Both the position numbers and the translations under genes were made by a program. Positions 26,080 through 35,575 of a stretch of DNA of 64,000 bases are shown piece by piece. The DNA comes from UBA3102 sp964413055 (GTDB lineage Bacteria > Bacillota > Desulfotomaculia > Desulfotomaculales > Pelotomaculaceae), in contig CAYPRB010000003.1 of the NCBI GenBank assembly GCA_964413055.1, positions 1 to 64,000 of the forward strand, read 5' to 3'. The stretch's first letter is position 1. The number at the start of each line of letters is the position of its first letter. The notes beneath the pieces are model-generated. The model searched no databases, was not told where the DNA came from, and worked only from the letters and a program-made list of their open reading frames with translations.

Positions 26080-27204
26080 GTGAAAATGTTCGAGTACATG
26101 GGGAAGGAGCTTTTTGCACAATTCGGCCTTCCGGTGCCGAAAGGCAGAATGGTAACTGCCCCGGATGAAGCGGCTAAAGTGGCAGCGGAAATAGGTGGCC
26201 CCGTAGTAATAAAATCACAAGTTTTGTCCGGTAAGCGGGGAAAAGCAGGTGGAATTAAGTTTGCAGATAATCCGGAAGGCGCTAAAGCAGCAGCGGAAGA
26301 ACTCTTGGGTATGACTATACAGGGCTTGCCGGTAAATATACTTTTAGTCGAAGAAAAATTAAAAATAGACAAAGAGTTATACATGTCCATAACCGTTGAC
26401 GGGGCAGCTAAAGCACCAGTATTGATTGCATCTGCTTACGGTGGCATGGATATTGAAGAACAGCCGGAAGAATATATTATTAAGAAGCATATTGACCCCG
26501 AGCTTGGCATGCAGGTATTTTATGCCCGCGATATTGTCAGGAGAATGGGTTTTCCGTTAAATAGTCCTCATGGTAAGCAAATAGTCAAGGTTATTCAGGT
26601 TCTTTATAAAATATTCATTGAGAAGGATGCCGAACTGGTTGAAATAAACCCGCTGGTGTTCAGTGATGATAAGGTGATCGCAGCTGACTCCAAAGTCACT
26701 ATTGATGATGACGCCATGTTCCGCAGGAAAGAGCTGCCCTACGTTGAAGAACGTTCTGCTACTGAAAAAGCAGCCAAAGATCTCGGTTTGTCGTATGTCG
26801 ACCTCGACGGGGATATTGCGGTAATGGCTAACGGTGCCGGAATTACAATGGGAACGCTTGATACCATCCAGAATTTTGGCGGTACGCCGGCCAATTTCCT
26901 CGACTGCGGCGGCGGGACCGGCAGGGAAGCTACGGCTAAAGCTTTGGAAATCCTGTTTGGCTTAAATCCCAAGGTAGTCTTTGTTAATATTTTTGGCGGC
27001 ATTACCCGTTGTGATGATGTGGCTGGCGCGGTTAAAGATGTTTACGAGGCAAGAGGAGGTTTCCCGGTGCCCCTGGTTATACGTTTGGTAGGCACCAACC
27101 AGGAAGCCGGCAGGGCTATTTTGAAGGAAATCGGTGTTGAAGCCTTTGACTTTATGCAAGATGGCGCAAAGAGAGCAGTCGATCTTTCCAAGGGGCAAGC
27201 GTAA
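26080..27204 (+). CDS. sucC: succinyl-CoA synthetase beta subunit
   Basis: This 374-aa ATP-grasp beta subunit of succinyl-CoA ligase (ADP-forming) starts KMFEYMGKELFAQFGLPVPKGRMVTAPDEAAKVA. It has the nucleotide region VVIKSQVLSGKRGKAGGIKF, the metal and CoA regions ELVEINPL and GAGITMGTLDTI, and ends with VFVNIFGGITRCDDVA. In propionate oxidation it conserves the CoA ester of succinyl-CoA as ATP. GTG start at 26080. The alpha subunit follows after 77 bp. Confidence 0.93.
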   Translation: MKMFEYMGKELFAQFGLPVPKGRMVTAPDEAAKVAAEIGGPVVIKSQVLSGKRGKAGGIKFADNPEGAKAAAEELLGMTIQGLPVNILLVEEKLKIDKELYMSITVDGAAKAPVLIASAYGGMDIEEQPEEYIIKKHIDPELGMQVFYARDIVRRMGFPLNSPHGKQIVKVIQVLYKIFIEKDAELVEINPLVFSDDKVIAADSKVTIDDDAMFRRKELPYVEERSATEKAAKDLGLSYVDLDGDIAVMANGAGITMGTLDTIQNFGGTPANFLDCGGGTGREATAKALEILFGLNPKVVFVNIFGGITRCDDVAGAVKDVYEARGGFPVPLVIRLVGTNQEAGRAILKEIGVEAFDFMQDGAKRAVDLSKGQA

Positions 27205-27281
27205 TTAATTAAATACTTGTCTGCCGACTGCACAGTTGGTTTGCGTCCGTTAAAAGTTTTTGACAAGGAGGAGTAGTTAAA

Positions 27282-28154
27282 TTGGCTATTATCATAGATG
27301 AAAATACCAACGTATTAGTCCAGGGTATAACTGGTAACCAGGGTGTTTTTCATACCAAGCAAATGCTGGCTTATGGCACCAAGATTGTGGCGGGTGCTAC
27401 CCCCGGTAAAGGTGGCAACGTCGTTGAAGGAGTGCCTGTATACAATTCGGTGCGTGAAGCTTGTGAAAATCACCGGATAGACGCTTCAGTGTTATTTATC
27501 CCGGCGCCATTCACTAAAGATGCTGCCTTCGAGGCTATAGAAGCAGGCATCGGGGTAGTGGTTGTGGTTACTGAAGGGGTTCCGGTTCACGATGAAACGG
27601 AAATAGCAGCTTACGCCAAGCGTAAAGGGGCTATTTCACTGGGGCCGAATACATTTGGCATTGTATCCTCTGGTAAGTGCAAAATGGGGATACCGCCGAA
27701 CCAGTATTTTGTGGAAGGGAATGTGGGAGTAGTTGCCCGCTCCGGCACCTTAACCTATGAAATCACCGGTAACCTTACTGCTAACGGTCTTGGTCAGTCT
27801 ACCGTGGTCGGTATGGGCGGTGACCGGGTAGTTGGTCTGACTTTTATCGATGTGCTCAAAATGTTTGAAAAAGATCCGCAAACCGAAGCCGTGGTGTTAA
27901 TAGGCGAGATCGGAGGTAATGCTGAAGAAACGGCGTCCGAGTATATTAAGGAAATGACCAAGCCGGTAGTTGCCTTTATTGCGGGTAAGAGTGCTCCTCC
28001 CGGAAAACGGATGGGGCATGCCGGAGCGATCATTGAAAGGGGTAAGGGCACCTATAAGGGCAAAGTCGAAGCATTGACCGAAGCAGGAGCCAAGGTGGCA
28101 GAACTTCCTTTCGATGTGCCCGCACTTGTTAAAGAGGCACTTGGGAAGAAGTAA
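27282..28154 (+). CDS. sucD: succinyl-CoA synthetase alpha subunit
   Basis: This 290-aa alpha subunit has the CoA-binding Rossmann region LVQGITGNQGVFHTKQMLAYGTKIVAGATPGKGG. The phosphorylated histidine is in MGHAGAIIERGKGTYKGK near residue 247. TTG start behind AAGGAGGAG. It forms the complete enzyme with the preceding beta subunit. The mutase gene begins 23 bp downstream. Confidence 0.94.
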   Translation: MAIIIDENTNVLVQGITGNQGVFHTKQMLAYGTKIVAGATPGKGGNVVEGVPVYNSVREACENHRIDASVLFIPAPFTKDAAFEAIEAGIGVVVVVTEGVPVHDETEIAAYAKRKGAISLGPNTFGIVSSGKCKMGIPPNQYFVEGNVGVVARSGTLTYEITGNLTANGLGQSTVVGMGGDRVVGLTFIDVLKMFEKDPQTEAVVLIGEIGGNAEETASEYIKEMTKPVVAFIAGKSAPPGKRMGHAGAIIERGKGTYKGKVEALTEAGAKVAELPFDVPALVKEALGKK

Positions 28155-28177
28155 CCGAAGAGGAAGGGGGAGATCTT

Positions 28178-29848
28178 TTGTTTAAACAGGAACAACTGGA
28201 CAAAATTTCCGCCAAGAAAAAAGGATGGGAGGAAAAGCTGGAAGCTACGAAAAAAAAGCGTCCGGAAAGAAAAAATAAGTTTGAAACCCATTCTGCTATC
28301 AAGGTGGAACCTGTGTATACTCCGCTGGATTTAGCTGACATGGATTATGAACGCGACCTGGGGTTACCGGGAGAATATCCGTATACCAGGGGAGTACAGC
28401 CCAACATGTATCGTGGGCGTCTATGGACTATGCGGCAATATGCCGGTTTTGGTACCGCGGAAGAAACTAATAAGCGTTTCCGCTACCTTCTGGAACAAGG
28501 TCAGACAGGCTTAAGTTGTGCGTTTGACCTTCCGACGCAGATTGGGTATGATTCCGATCATGCACTTTCAAAGGGCGAGGTAGGAAAAGTTGGCGTGGCA
28601 ATTGACTCGTTGCAAGATATGGAGATTTTATTTGACCAGATTCCTCTGGGCAAGGTCAGTACTTCGATGACCATTAATGCACCGGCAGGTATCCTTTTGG
28701 CAATGTATATCGCTGTGGCTGAAAAACAGGGTGTGGAAAGAGCTAAGTTGAATGGTACCATTCAGAATGACATAATTAAGGAGTATATCGCCCGGGGCAC
28801 ATATATTCTTCCTCCGGAACCCTCAATGAGACTCATTACCGATATTTTTGAATTCTGCTCTGAGGAAGTGCCCAACTGGAATACGATCAGTATAAGCGGT
28901 TATCATATTCGTGAAGCAGGAGCTACCGCGGCCCAAGAGATTGCCTTTACTTTGGCTGACGGTATTGCCTATGTCGATGCGGCTATCAAGGCGGGGTTAG
29001 ATGTTGATAAGTTCGCGCCCAGGCTTTCTTTCTTCTTTAACTCCCACCTGAATTTCCTGGAGGAAGTAGCTAAATTCCGCGCCGCACGCCGACTCTGGGC
29101 GAAAATCATGAGAGAACGCTTTGGTGCCAAGAATCCTCGTTCCTGGACCCTTCGTTTCCATACCCAAACTGCCGGTGTCAGTCTGCAGGCACAGCAGCCG
29201 ATGGTGAACATAATGCGGACGGCATATGAAGCCATGTCTGCCGTGCTCGGCGGTACCCAGTCCCTGCATACTAATTCGTACGACGAGGCTCTGGCCCTGC
29301 CGAGCGACGAGTCGGTGTTGATTGCTTTGCGTACCCAGCAGGTAATTGGTTACGAAACCGGAGTATGTGATACCGTGGACCCGCTTGCCGGTTCTTATTA
29401 TGTTGAGAGTTTGACTAACGGGGTTGAGGAGCAGGCTCAGGAATATATCGACAAGATAGATGCACTTGGCGGTGCACCCAAAGCCATTGAATTTATGCAA
29501 AAAGAAATTCATAACGCCGCATATAAATACCAGGTTGAAATCGACACCCAGGAAAGAATTGTGGTTGGTTTGAACAGATTCCAAATGGAAGAGAAGAAAC
29601 TGGAGGATCTTTTAAAAGTTGACCTTACTGTAGGCGATAACCAGGAAAGAAAGCTTAAGAAGTTACGCGCCGAAAGGGATAATGCCAAGGTCGAATCCAT
29701 ACTGGCCGCACTGCGTGAAGCAGCGCAGGGCGATGCCAACCTGATGCCAATATTTATTGATGCTGTTAAAGCCTATACGACTCTCGGTGAGATATGCGGC
29801 GTACTGAGGGACGTTTACGGTGAATACCAGCAGCAAATTGTATTCTAG
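28178..29848 (+). CDS. methylmalonyl-CoA mutase, large (catalytic) subunit
   Basis: This is the 556-aa catalytic subunit of adenosylcobalamin-dependent methylmalonyl-CoA mutase, interconverting (R)-methylmalonyl-CoA and succinyl-CoA. It shows the barrel motifs YTRGVQPNMYRGRLWTMRQYAGFGTAEETNKRF, LSCAFDLPTQIGYDSD and QSLHTNSYDEALALP. The B12-binding domain is absent and is encoded by the next gene, as in the two-gene mutases of archaea and Pelotomaculum. TTG start at 28178 after GAAGGGGGAG. Confidence 0.95.
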   Translation: MFKQEQLDKISAKKKGWEEKLEATKKKRPERKNKFETHSAIKVEPVYTPLDLADMDYERDLGLPGEYPYTRGVQPNMYRGRLWTMRQYAGFGTAEETNKRFRYLLEQGQTGLSCAFDLPTQIGYDSDHALSKGEVGKVGVAIDSLQDMEILFDQIPLGKVSTSMTINAPAGILLAMYIAVAEKQGVERAKLNGTIQNDIIKEYIARGTYILPPEPSMRLITDIFEFCSEEVPNWNTISISGYHIREAGATAAQEIAFTLADGIAYVDAAIKAGLDVDKFAPRLSFFFNSHLNFLEEVAKFRAARRLWAKIMRERFGAKNPRSWTLRFHTQTAGVSLQAQQPMVNIMRTAYEAMSAVLGGTQSLHTNSYDEALALPSDESVLIALRTQQVIGYETGVCDTVDPLAGSYYVESLTNGVEEQAQEYIDKIDALGGAPKAIEFMQKEIHNAAYKYQVEIDTQERIVVGLNRFQMEEKKLEDLLKVDLTVGDNQERKLKKLRAERDNAKVESILAALREAAQGDANLMPIFIDAVKAYTTLGEICGVLRDVYGEYQQQIVF

Positions 29849-29864
29849 GCGAGGAGGTAGGCAG

Positions 29865-30263
29865 ATGAACGAAAAACGCATTCGTGTCCTGGTTGCTAAG
29901 CCGGGCCTTGACGGGCACGACCGGGGCGCCAAAGTGATTGCACAAGCCCTGCGTGATTCCGGCATGGAGGTTGTTTATACAGGTTTAAGGCAAACCCCGG
30001 AGCAAATTGTGTCCGCGGCATTGCAGGAAGACGTAAATGTGGTCGGTATGAGTATTCTTTCGGGAGCCCACGCAACTTTGTTCCCTGAAGTAGTCAAATT
30101 GCTTAAAGAACAAGGTGCGGAAGATGTCCTAGTGGTTGGCGGAGGAATAATTCCCGAAGAAGACATTCCGGAACTTAAGGCGGCAGGAATACATGAGGTG
30201 TTTACACCGGGTACTCCGTTAGATAAGGTCGTCAATTACATCAAAGAAAATGTAAAGAATTAG
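29865..30263 (+). CDS. methylmalonyl-CoA mutase, B12-binding subunit
   Basis: This 132-aa cobalamin-binding subunit has the motif DGHDRG (DxHxxG, residues 17-22) supplying the axial histidine, then VVGMSILSGAH and VVGGGIIPEED typical of the B12 Rossmann fold. The ATG at 29865 follows GAGGAGGT; a longer in-frame reading from upstream would overlap the large subunit. It lies 16 bp after the catalytic subunit. Confidence 0.95.
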   Translation: MNEKRIRVLVAKPGLDGHDRGAKVIAQALRDSGMEVVYTGLRQTPEQIVSAALQEDVNVVGMSILSGAHATLFPEVVKLLKEQGAEDVLVVGGGIIPEEDIPELKAAGIHEVFTPGTPLDKVVNYIKENVKN

Positions 30264-30282
30264 TTTCCTCTTAGTGTGCACT

Positions 30283-30319
30283 GGCGGGGTATGCAAACCA
30301 ATTATGCAAATACCCCGCC
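30283..30319 (+). terminator. hairpin between mutase and epimerase
   Basis: GGCGGGGTAT (30283-30292) pairs perfectly with ATACCCCGCC (30310-30319) over a 17-base loop. The T-rich stretch starts some 12 bases later, so it may attenuate or protect the transcript rather than end it. Confidence 0.5.
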
Positions 30320-30385
30320 CGGTGTTAATATTTTTGCTGATTTGTAAGGGAGAGGTCCAAATATAGAAAATGGAGGGAGCGCCTC

Positions 30386-30787
30386 ATGATTAAAAAGATT
30401 GACCATATCGGAATAGCGGTCAAGGACCTTGCAGAAACCCTGAAATTATACGAAGGAATACTTGGACTGAAGGCTGTTGGCACAGAAGTGGTGGAAGAAC
30501 AAAAAGTAAAAACAGCTTTTTTGCCTACCGGTGAAAGTGAAGTTGAGTTGCTTGAGTCAACGGCACCCGACGGTCCTATCGCCAAATATATAGATAAGAA
30601 TGGCCAGGGAATACAGCACATTGCTTTTAGGGTGGATAACCTGGAGCAAAGGCTCGCTGAATTAAAAGCAAAGGGTGTCCGTTTGATTGATGAAAAACCA
30701 CGGCGCGGGGCAGGTGGTGCGAGAATAGCATTTTTACATCCTAAATCCACTTATGGTGTCCTAATCGAATTGTGCGAGCGTGACTAG
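30386..30787 (+). CDS. mce: methylmalonyl-CoA epimerase
   Basis: This 133-aa protein of the vicinal-oxygen-chelate fold converts (S)- to (R)-methylmalonyl-CoA. The metal ligands are visible: His in IDHIGIAVKDL, Glu in ESEVELLE, His in GQGIQHIAFRVDN and Glu in YGVLIELCE. ATG start after GGAGGGAG. It sits between the mutase and the carboxyltransferase, as the pathway requires. Confidence 0.95.
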   Translation: MIKKIDHIGIAVKDLAETLKLYEGILGLKAVGTEVVEEQKVKTAFLPTGESEVELLESTAPDGPIAKYIDKNGQGIQHIAFRVDNLEQRLAELKAKGVRLIDEKPRRGAGGARIAFLHPKSTYGVLIELCERD

Positions 30788-30802
30788 ATTGGAGGTAATC
30801 AC

Positions 30803-32341
30803 ATGAGTATGCAGGAGAAACTGGATACGCTAAGTAAACTGAGAGAGGCCGTTGAAGCCGGTGGCGGTCAAAAAAGAATTGACAAACAGCATAGTAGCGG
30901 TAAAAAAACCAGCCGGGAACGGATAAACGAATTATTTGATCCCGGTTCGTTTAGGGAAGTCGATGTTTTCGCCAATACTGAGATTGATTACAGAAAGGCG
31001 AAAAATCCCGGTGAGGGTGTTACCTGCGGTTATGGAACCATTAATGGACGGAGAATATATATTTTCGCGCAAGACTTTACGGTAGTTGGTGGTTCGTTGG
31101 GACGGGTTCATGCTGCCAAGATATGTAAGGTATTGGATATGGCGTTAAAGGTCGGAGCCCCGGTCATTGGTATCTGTGACTCCGGTGGGGCGCGGATTCA
31201 GGAAGGTGTGGACGCCCTTGACGGTTACGGCCAAATTTTCTACCGTAATACCATTGCTTCAGGCGTAATACCTCAGATATCCGTAATTATGGGGCCATGT
31301 GCAGGTGGCGCAGTTTATTCGCCGGCATTAACCGACTTCATTATGATGGTTTCCGGAACCAGCCAGATGTTTATTACCGGTCCGTTGGTTATTAAAGCCG
31401 TTACAGGCGAGGACGTAAGCATGGAGGCACTTGGCGGTGCGGCAACTCACAACCAGGTCAGTGGTGTGGCCCACTTCATGGCTAACAATGAAGAAGAGTG
31501 CATTGCCCAAATAAAATCATTGATCAGTTATCTGCCGCTAAATAATCTTGATGAACCGCCGGCATATGATCCTGTAGAACCGGCAGTTGATAAGGAAGCA
31601 CTGGCTGATATTATACCCGTAGATCCTAATAAAGGTTATGATGTACGTGATGTTATTAACGCGGTTGTAGATGCTAATTCATTTTTTGAGGTACATCAAT
31701 ATTATGCTACAAATGGCGTGGTTGGTTTTGCCCGGATTAACGGTCAGTCGGTAGGTATTATAGCTAACCAGCCCAAAGTACTGGCCGGTTGTCTCGATAT
31801 AAACGTATCCGATAAGATTTCTCGCCATATTCGTTTCTGCGACTGCTTTAATTTACCAATTGTAACATTTATGGATGTGCCTGGTTACCTGCCTGGTGTG
31901 CAACAAGAATACGGCGGTATTATCAGACACGGTGCAAAGTTGCTCTACTCTTATTCAGAAGCGACCGTACCCAAGATTACAATTATTACCCGTAAAGGTT
32001 ATGGTGGTTCATATCTGGCAATGTGTGCCAGTGCCTTGCGTGCAGATACCGTGTATGCCTGGCCTACAGCTGAAATTGCGGTCATGGGCCCGGAAGGTGC
32101 CGTCAATGTTATTAACCGTAAGGAAATTGCTGAGGCTGAGAATCCGGCTGAAATGCGTAAAAAGCTGGTACAAGATTACCGTGATCGTTTTGCAAACCCA
32201 TATATAGCTGCGGCCAGGGGATACGTTCAAGATGTAATTGACCCGCGGGAAACACGCGAAAAAATTATCAGTGCGCTCTCTGACCTGTCTACTAAGCGCG
32301 AGTCAAGACCCAGGAAAAAACACGGAAATATCCCCTGCTAG
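30803..32341 (+). CDS. mmdA: methylmalonyl-CoA carboxyltransferase (12S / MmdA-like)
   Basis: This 512-aa carboxyltransferase of the MmdA/PccB family catalyses carboxyl transfer between methylmalonyl-CoA and biotin. It has the N-terminal KQHSSGKKTSRERINELFDPGSF, the oxyanion-hole glycines in DSGGARIQEGV and PCAGGAVYSPALTDF, and the C-terminal QVYAWPTAEIAVMGPEGAV-type motif. With the biotin carrier and the 5S-like subunit encoded downstream it can form a transcarboxylase coupling propionyl-CoA carboxylation to oxaloacetate decarboxylation. MmdA can also be part of sodium-pumping decarboxylase, but no membrane beta subunit is in the window. Confidence 0.92.
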   Translation: MSMQEKLDTLSKLREAVEAGGGQKRIDKQHSSGKKTSRERINELFDPGSFREVDVFANTEIDYRKAKNPGEGVTCGYGTINGRRIYIFAQDFTVVGGSLGRVHAAKICKVLDMALKVGAPVIGICDSGGARIQEGVDALDGYGQIFYRNTIASGVIPQISVIMGPCAGGAVYSPALTDFIMMVSGTSQMFITGPLVIKAVTGEDVSMEALGGAATHNQVSGVAHFMANNEEECIAQIKSLISYLPLNNLDEPPAYDPVEPAVDKEALADIIPVDPNKGYDVRDVINAVVDANSFFEVHQYYATNGVVGFARINGQSVGIIANQPKVLAGCLDINVSDKISRHIRFCDCFNLPIVTFMDVPGYLPGVQQEYGGIIRHGAKLLYSYSEATVPKITIITRKGYGGSYLAMCASALRADTVYAWPTAEIAVMGPEGAVNVINRKEIAEAENPAEMRKKLVQDYRDRFANPYIAAARGYVQDVIDPRETREKIISALSDLSTKRESRPRKKHGNIPC

Positions 32342-32376
32342 AGTTTTAAGTACCGGCAAGAAGGAGGAAAAAGTAT

Positions 32377-32574
32377 ATGTCAGCTGCAAAAAGAAAAACA
32401 AAAGCCGGTATCAAACCAAAAGTGCTGGCAGCTATTACAGCGGCAATGGCTCTTTATGGTTATTCGGCGGATAAATATCAGGTTAAAAGGGTTGTTAAGG
32501 GTTTTGATCCCTGGCGTAAGGCCGGCATAATGGATATCATGCTGGGCCGTGAATTGAATAGGGAATTTAATTAA
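32377..32574 (+). CDS. 65-aa decarboxylase-associated small subunit
   Basis: This small basic protein has one weak hydrophobic stretch (VLAAITAAMALYGYSA, residues 17-32) and the C-terminal tail DPWRKAGIMDIMLGRELNREF. The W..AG....GR..N.R pattern resembles the C-terminus of the delta/gamma and epsilon small subunits of sodium-pump decarboxylases, which bind the carboxyltransferase. Its place between the carboxyltransferase and biotin-carrier genes supports an assembly role. ATG start after AAGGAGGA. The functional call is inference. Confidence 0.75.
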   Translation: MSAAKRKTKAGIKPKVLAAITAAMALYGYSADKYQVKRVVKGFDPWRKAGIMDIMLGRELNREFN

Positions 32575-32620
32575 ATTACTGGCATAAAGATCGGGCCGAT
32601 GTAAATAGGAGGGAAACTAA

Positions 32621-33022
<402 letters not shown>

Positions 33023-33034
33023 TAAATAAAGGAC

Positions 33035-33058
33035 GGAGGCGTCTTTTATAACGCCTCC
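33035..33058 (+). terminator. hairpin before malate dehydrogenase
   Basis: GGAGGCGT (33035-33042) pairs with ACGCCTCC (33051-33058) over loop CTTTTATA. No T run follows, so partial termination or mRNA protection is likely. Confidence 0.5.
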
Positions 33059-33105
33059 TATCTGTACTAAGTTATTATATAATTGACCAGTGGGGAGGTA
33101 AAATA

Positions 33106-34038
33106 ATGATAAAAAGAAAAAAACTGACGATCGTAGGAGCGGGTAATGTCGGGGCTACTGCCGCACACTGGGCGGCATCAAAGGAACTGGGCGATGTAGT
33201 ATTAATTGATATTGTTGAAGGTGTACCACAGGGCAAAGGGCTAGACCTTATGGAGGCTTCTCCGGTAGAAGGTTTTGACTCTAATATAATAGGTACTAAT
33301 AATTACGAAGATACTGCTGATTCAGATGTGGCTATTGTTACTGCGGGGATTCCCCGTAAACCGGGTATGAGCCGTGACGATCTTTTAAAGACCAATTATA
33401 AGATTGTAAGTACAGTAGCAGAAAATATTGTACGTTACTCACCTAATGCTATTATTATTGTTGTTTCCAATCCGCTTGATGTAATGGCCTATACGGCATT
33501 CAAGGCGAGCGGCTTCCCGGCCAACCGTGTATTTGGTATGGCTGGTGTCCTTGATTCGGCCCGTTTCCGCACTTTCCTGGCTATGGAACTGGGAGTTTCA
33601 GTTGAAGATATAAGTGCTCTGGTTTTGGGGGGACACGGAGACACCATGGTGCCGGTGCTCAGTTGTGCTTTCGCAGGTTGCATACCCGTAACCAGGTTGA
33701 TAAAACCCGAACGTCTCGAGGAAATTGTTCAGAGGACGCGTCAGGGCGGTGGAGAGATTGTGAGTTATCTGAAGACCGGCAGCGCATTTTATGCCCCGTC
33801 AGCTTCCGCAGTTCAGATGGCTGAAGCAGTCTTAAAAGATAAAAAGCGGGTTCTGCCTGTAGCTGCATATCTTAACGGAGAATACGGAGCTAAAGATATT
33901 TACACCGGTGTACCTTGCATTATCGGTGGCAACGGCGTGGAGAAGGTTCTTGAAATCGAACTAACAGCTGAAGAACAAGCTGCATTAAATAATTCTATTC
34001 AAGCCGTTCGTGACCTGATGAAAGTTGTGGGGTGCTAA
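33106..34038 (+). CDS. mdh: malate dehydrogenase
   Basis: This 310-aa NAD-dependent malate dehydrogenase of the LDH-like type has the nucleotide motif GAGNVGATAAH (residues 9-19) and the cofactor-selecting aspartate in VVLIDIVEG. The substrate arginines are in IPRKPGMSRDDL and the catalytic His in LGGHGDTMVPVL. It oxidises malate to oxaloacetate, the NADH-forming step of the pathway. ATG start after GGGGAGG. Confidence 0.95.
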   Translation: MIKRKKLTIVGAGNVGATAAHWAASKELGDVVLIDIVEGVPQGKGLDLMEASPVEGFDSNIIGTNNYEDTADSDVAIVTAGIPRKPGMSRDDLLKTNYKIVSTVAENIVRYSPNAIIIVVSNPLDVMAYTAFKASGFPANRVFGMAGVLDSARFRTFLAMELGVSVEDISALVLGGHGDTMVPVLSCAFAGCIPVTRLIKPERLEEIVQRTRQGGGEIVSYLKTGSAFYAPSASAVQMAEAVLKDKKRVLPVAAYLNGEYGAKDIYTGVPCIIGGNGVEKVLEIELTAEEQAALNNSIQAVRDLMKVVGC

Positions 34039-34083
34039 GATATTTGAGGTTTCCGGTCAGCGAAAGAAGGGGAGGATAATAAG

Positions 34084-35484
34084 ATGGCAAAAGGTAAAAA
34101 AGCTGTACAAATTACCGATACAACCTTTCGGGATGCGCACCAGTCTTTATTAGCTACCCGAATGAAAACCGAACATATGATTCCGATTGCTGAAAAGCAT
34201 GACGAAGCGGGATTTTATTCGATGGAAATGTGGGGCGGCGCTACATTTGATACTTGTATGCGTTTCTGTGGAAACGATCCGTGGGAGCGGCTCAAGGTAG
34301 TAAGGCGTCATCTCAAAAAAACCAAAACCCAGATGCTGCTTAGGGGGCAGAACATTGTCGGGTACAGGAACTATGCCGATGATGTGTTGATTGAGTTCAT
34401 AAAAAAAGCTGTTTATAACGGCATGGATATTTTCCGTTGTTTTGATGCGTTAAATGACTATAGAAACCTGGAAGTAGCCATGAAAACCGTTATCGACGAA
34501 GGCGCTCATGCGCAAGGTACTATATGCTACGCCATCAGTCCGGTGCACACGGTGGAGTACTACGTTAAAAAAGCTAAAGAATTAGAGTCCATGGGAGTTC
34601 AATCCATTTGTATTAAAGATATGGCCGGAATGATTGCACCATACGTAGTTTATGACATCGTTAAAGGGATGAGAGATGCCGGTATCACGGTACCCATACA
34701 AATTCACTGTCATTACACCAGCGGTATGGCAGCCATGGCTTACATGAAAGGGATGGAAGCAGGTGCCACCACCATAGATTGTGCTATTTCTTCAATGTCG
34801 GTCCAAACTTCACAACCGGCCATTGAAGTAATGTGTGCTGCTTTCAAGGGAACAGAATTTGACCCGGATATGGATATTGCCCTGCTGAAAGAAATCTCTG
34901 ACTACTGGAAGGATGTTCGTACCCAGTATGCTGATTTCGATTTGGCTCAAAAATATCCGGATGCAGGGATTCTGGTTTCCCAGGTTCCGGGGGGCATGAT
35001 GTCCAACTTCCTCTCCCAGTTGAAGCAGGCAAACGCTCTGCACCGTCTGCCCGATGTTATGGAAGAAATGCCCCGGGTGCAGGAAGATTTCGGTTGGCCG
35101 CCTTTGGTGACGCCTTCCAGTCAGATAGTGGGTTCTCAGGCAGTTTTGAACGTGCTCATGGGTCGTTATAAAATGTGCACTAATGAAGTGAAGCAATATA
35201 TGCGCGGCTATTACGGACGTCCGCCTGCCCCGATTAATGAAGAGGCACGTAAGATGATTATCGGTGACGAGAAACCAATTGATTGTCGTCCGGCTGATAT
35301 GCTTGAGCCCGAACTGCCCAAGGCTAAAGAAATGATTGCTCACGTTATGGAAAAGGAAGAAGACATTATTTCATGTGCTATTTACCCGCAGGTAGCACCA
35401 AAGTTCCTCGAAGAAAGAATGGCTAAAAAGCTCAGAGTGGATGTTGAGCTTGCCAAGCAAAGTTCGGAGTTTTATCCGGTTTAA
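34084..35484 (+). CDS. 5S-like carboxyltransferase (oxaloacetate decarboxylase alpha / PycB)
   Basis: This 466-aa TIM-barrel carboxyltransferase has the metal motif ITDTTFRDAHQSLLATRM, the active-site lysine in SICIKDMAGMI and metal histidines in IQIHCHYTSGM. A conserved carboxylase domain follows (PGGMMSNFLSQL, YGRPPAPINEEARK). It lacks a C-terminal biotin domain, matching the 5S subunit of transcarboxylase with a separate biotin carrier. It should move the carboxyl of oxaloacetate to biotin, giving pyruvate. It lies 45 bp after malate dehydrogenase. Confidence 0.92.
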   Translation: MAKGKKAVQITDTTFRDAHQSLLATRMKTEHMIPIAEKHDEAGFYSMEMWGGATFDTCMRFCGNDPWERLKVVRRHLKKTKTQMLLRGQNIVGYRNYADDVLIEFIKKAVYNGMDIFRCFDALNDYRNLEVAMKTVIDEGAHAQGTICYAISPVHTVEYYVKKAKELESMGVQSICIKDMAGMIAPYVVYDIVKGMRDAGITVPIQIHCHYTSGMAAMAYMKGMEAGATTIDCAISSMSVQTSQPAIEVMCAAFKGTEFDPDMDIALLKEISDYWKDVRTQYADFDLAQKYPDAGILVSQVPGGMMSNFLSQLKQANALHRLPDVMEEMPRVQEDFGWPPLVTPSSQIVGSQAVLNVLMGRYKMCTNEVKQYMRGYYGRPPAPINEEARKMIIGDEKPIDCRPADMLEPELPKAKEMIAHVMEKEEDIISCAIYPQVAPKFLEERMAKKLRVDVELAKQSSEFYPV

Positions 35485-35500
35485 CCAGTACTTGTTATCA

Positions 35501-35536
35501 TAACAGGCCGGCGAATTTTTTCGCAGCGGCCTGTTA
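35501..35536 (+). terminator. hairpin before pyruvate:ferredoxin oxidoreductase
   Basis: TAACAGGCCG (35501-35510) pairs with CGGCCTGTTA (35527-35536), and GCGA with TCGC inside. There is no T run after the stem. It separates the transcarboxylase genes from the pyruvate oxidoreductase. Confidence 0.5.
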
Positions 35537-35575
35537 TGGTGGCTATAAAAATATAATTCATAGGGAGGTTTGTTA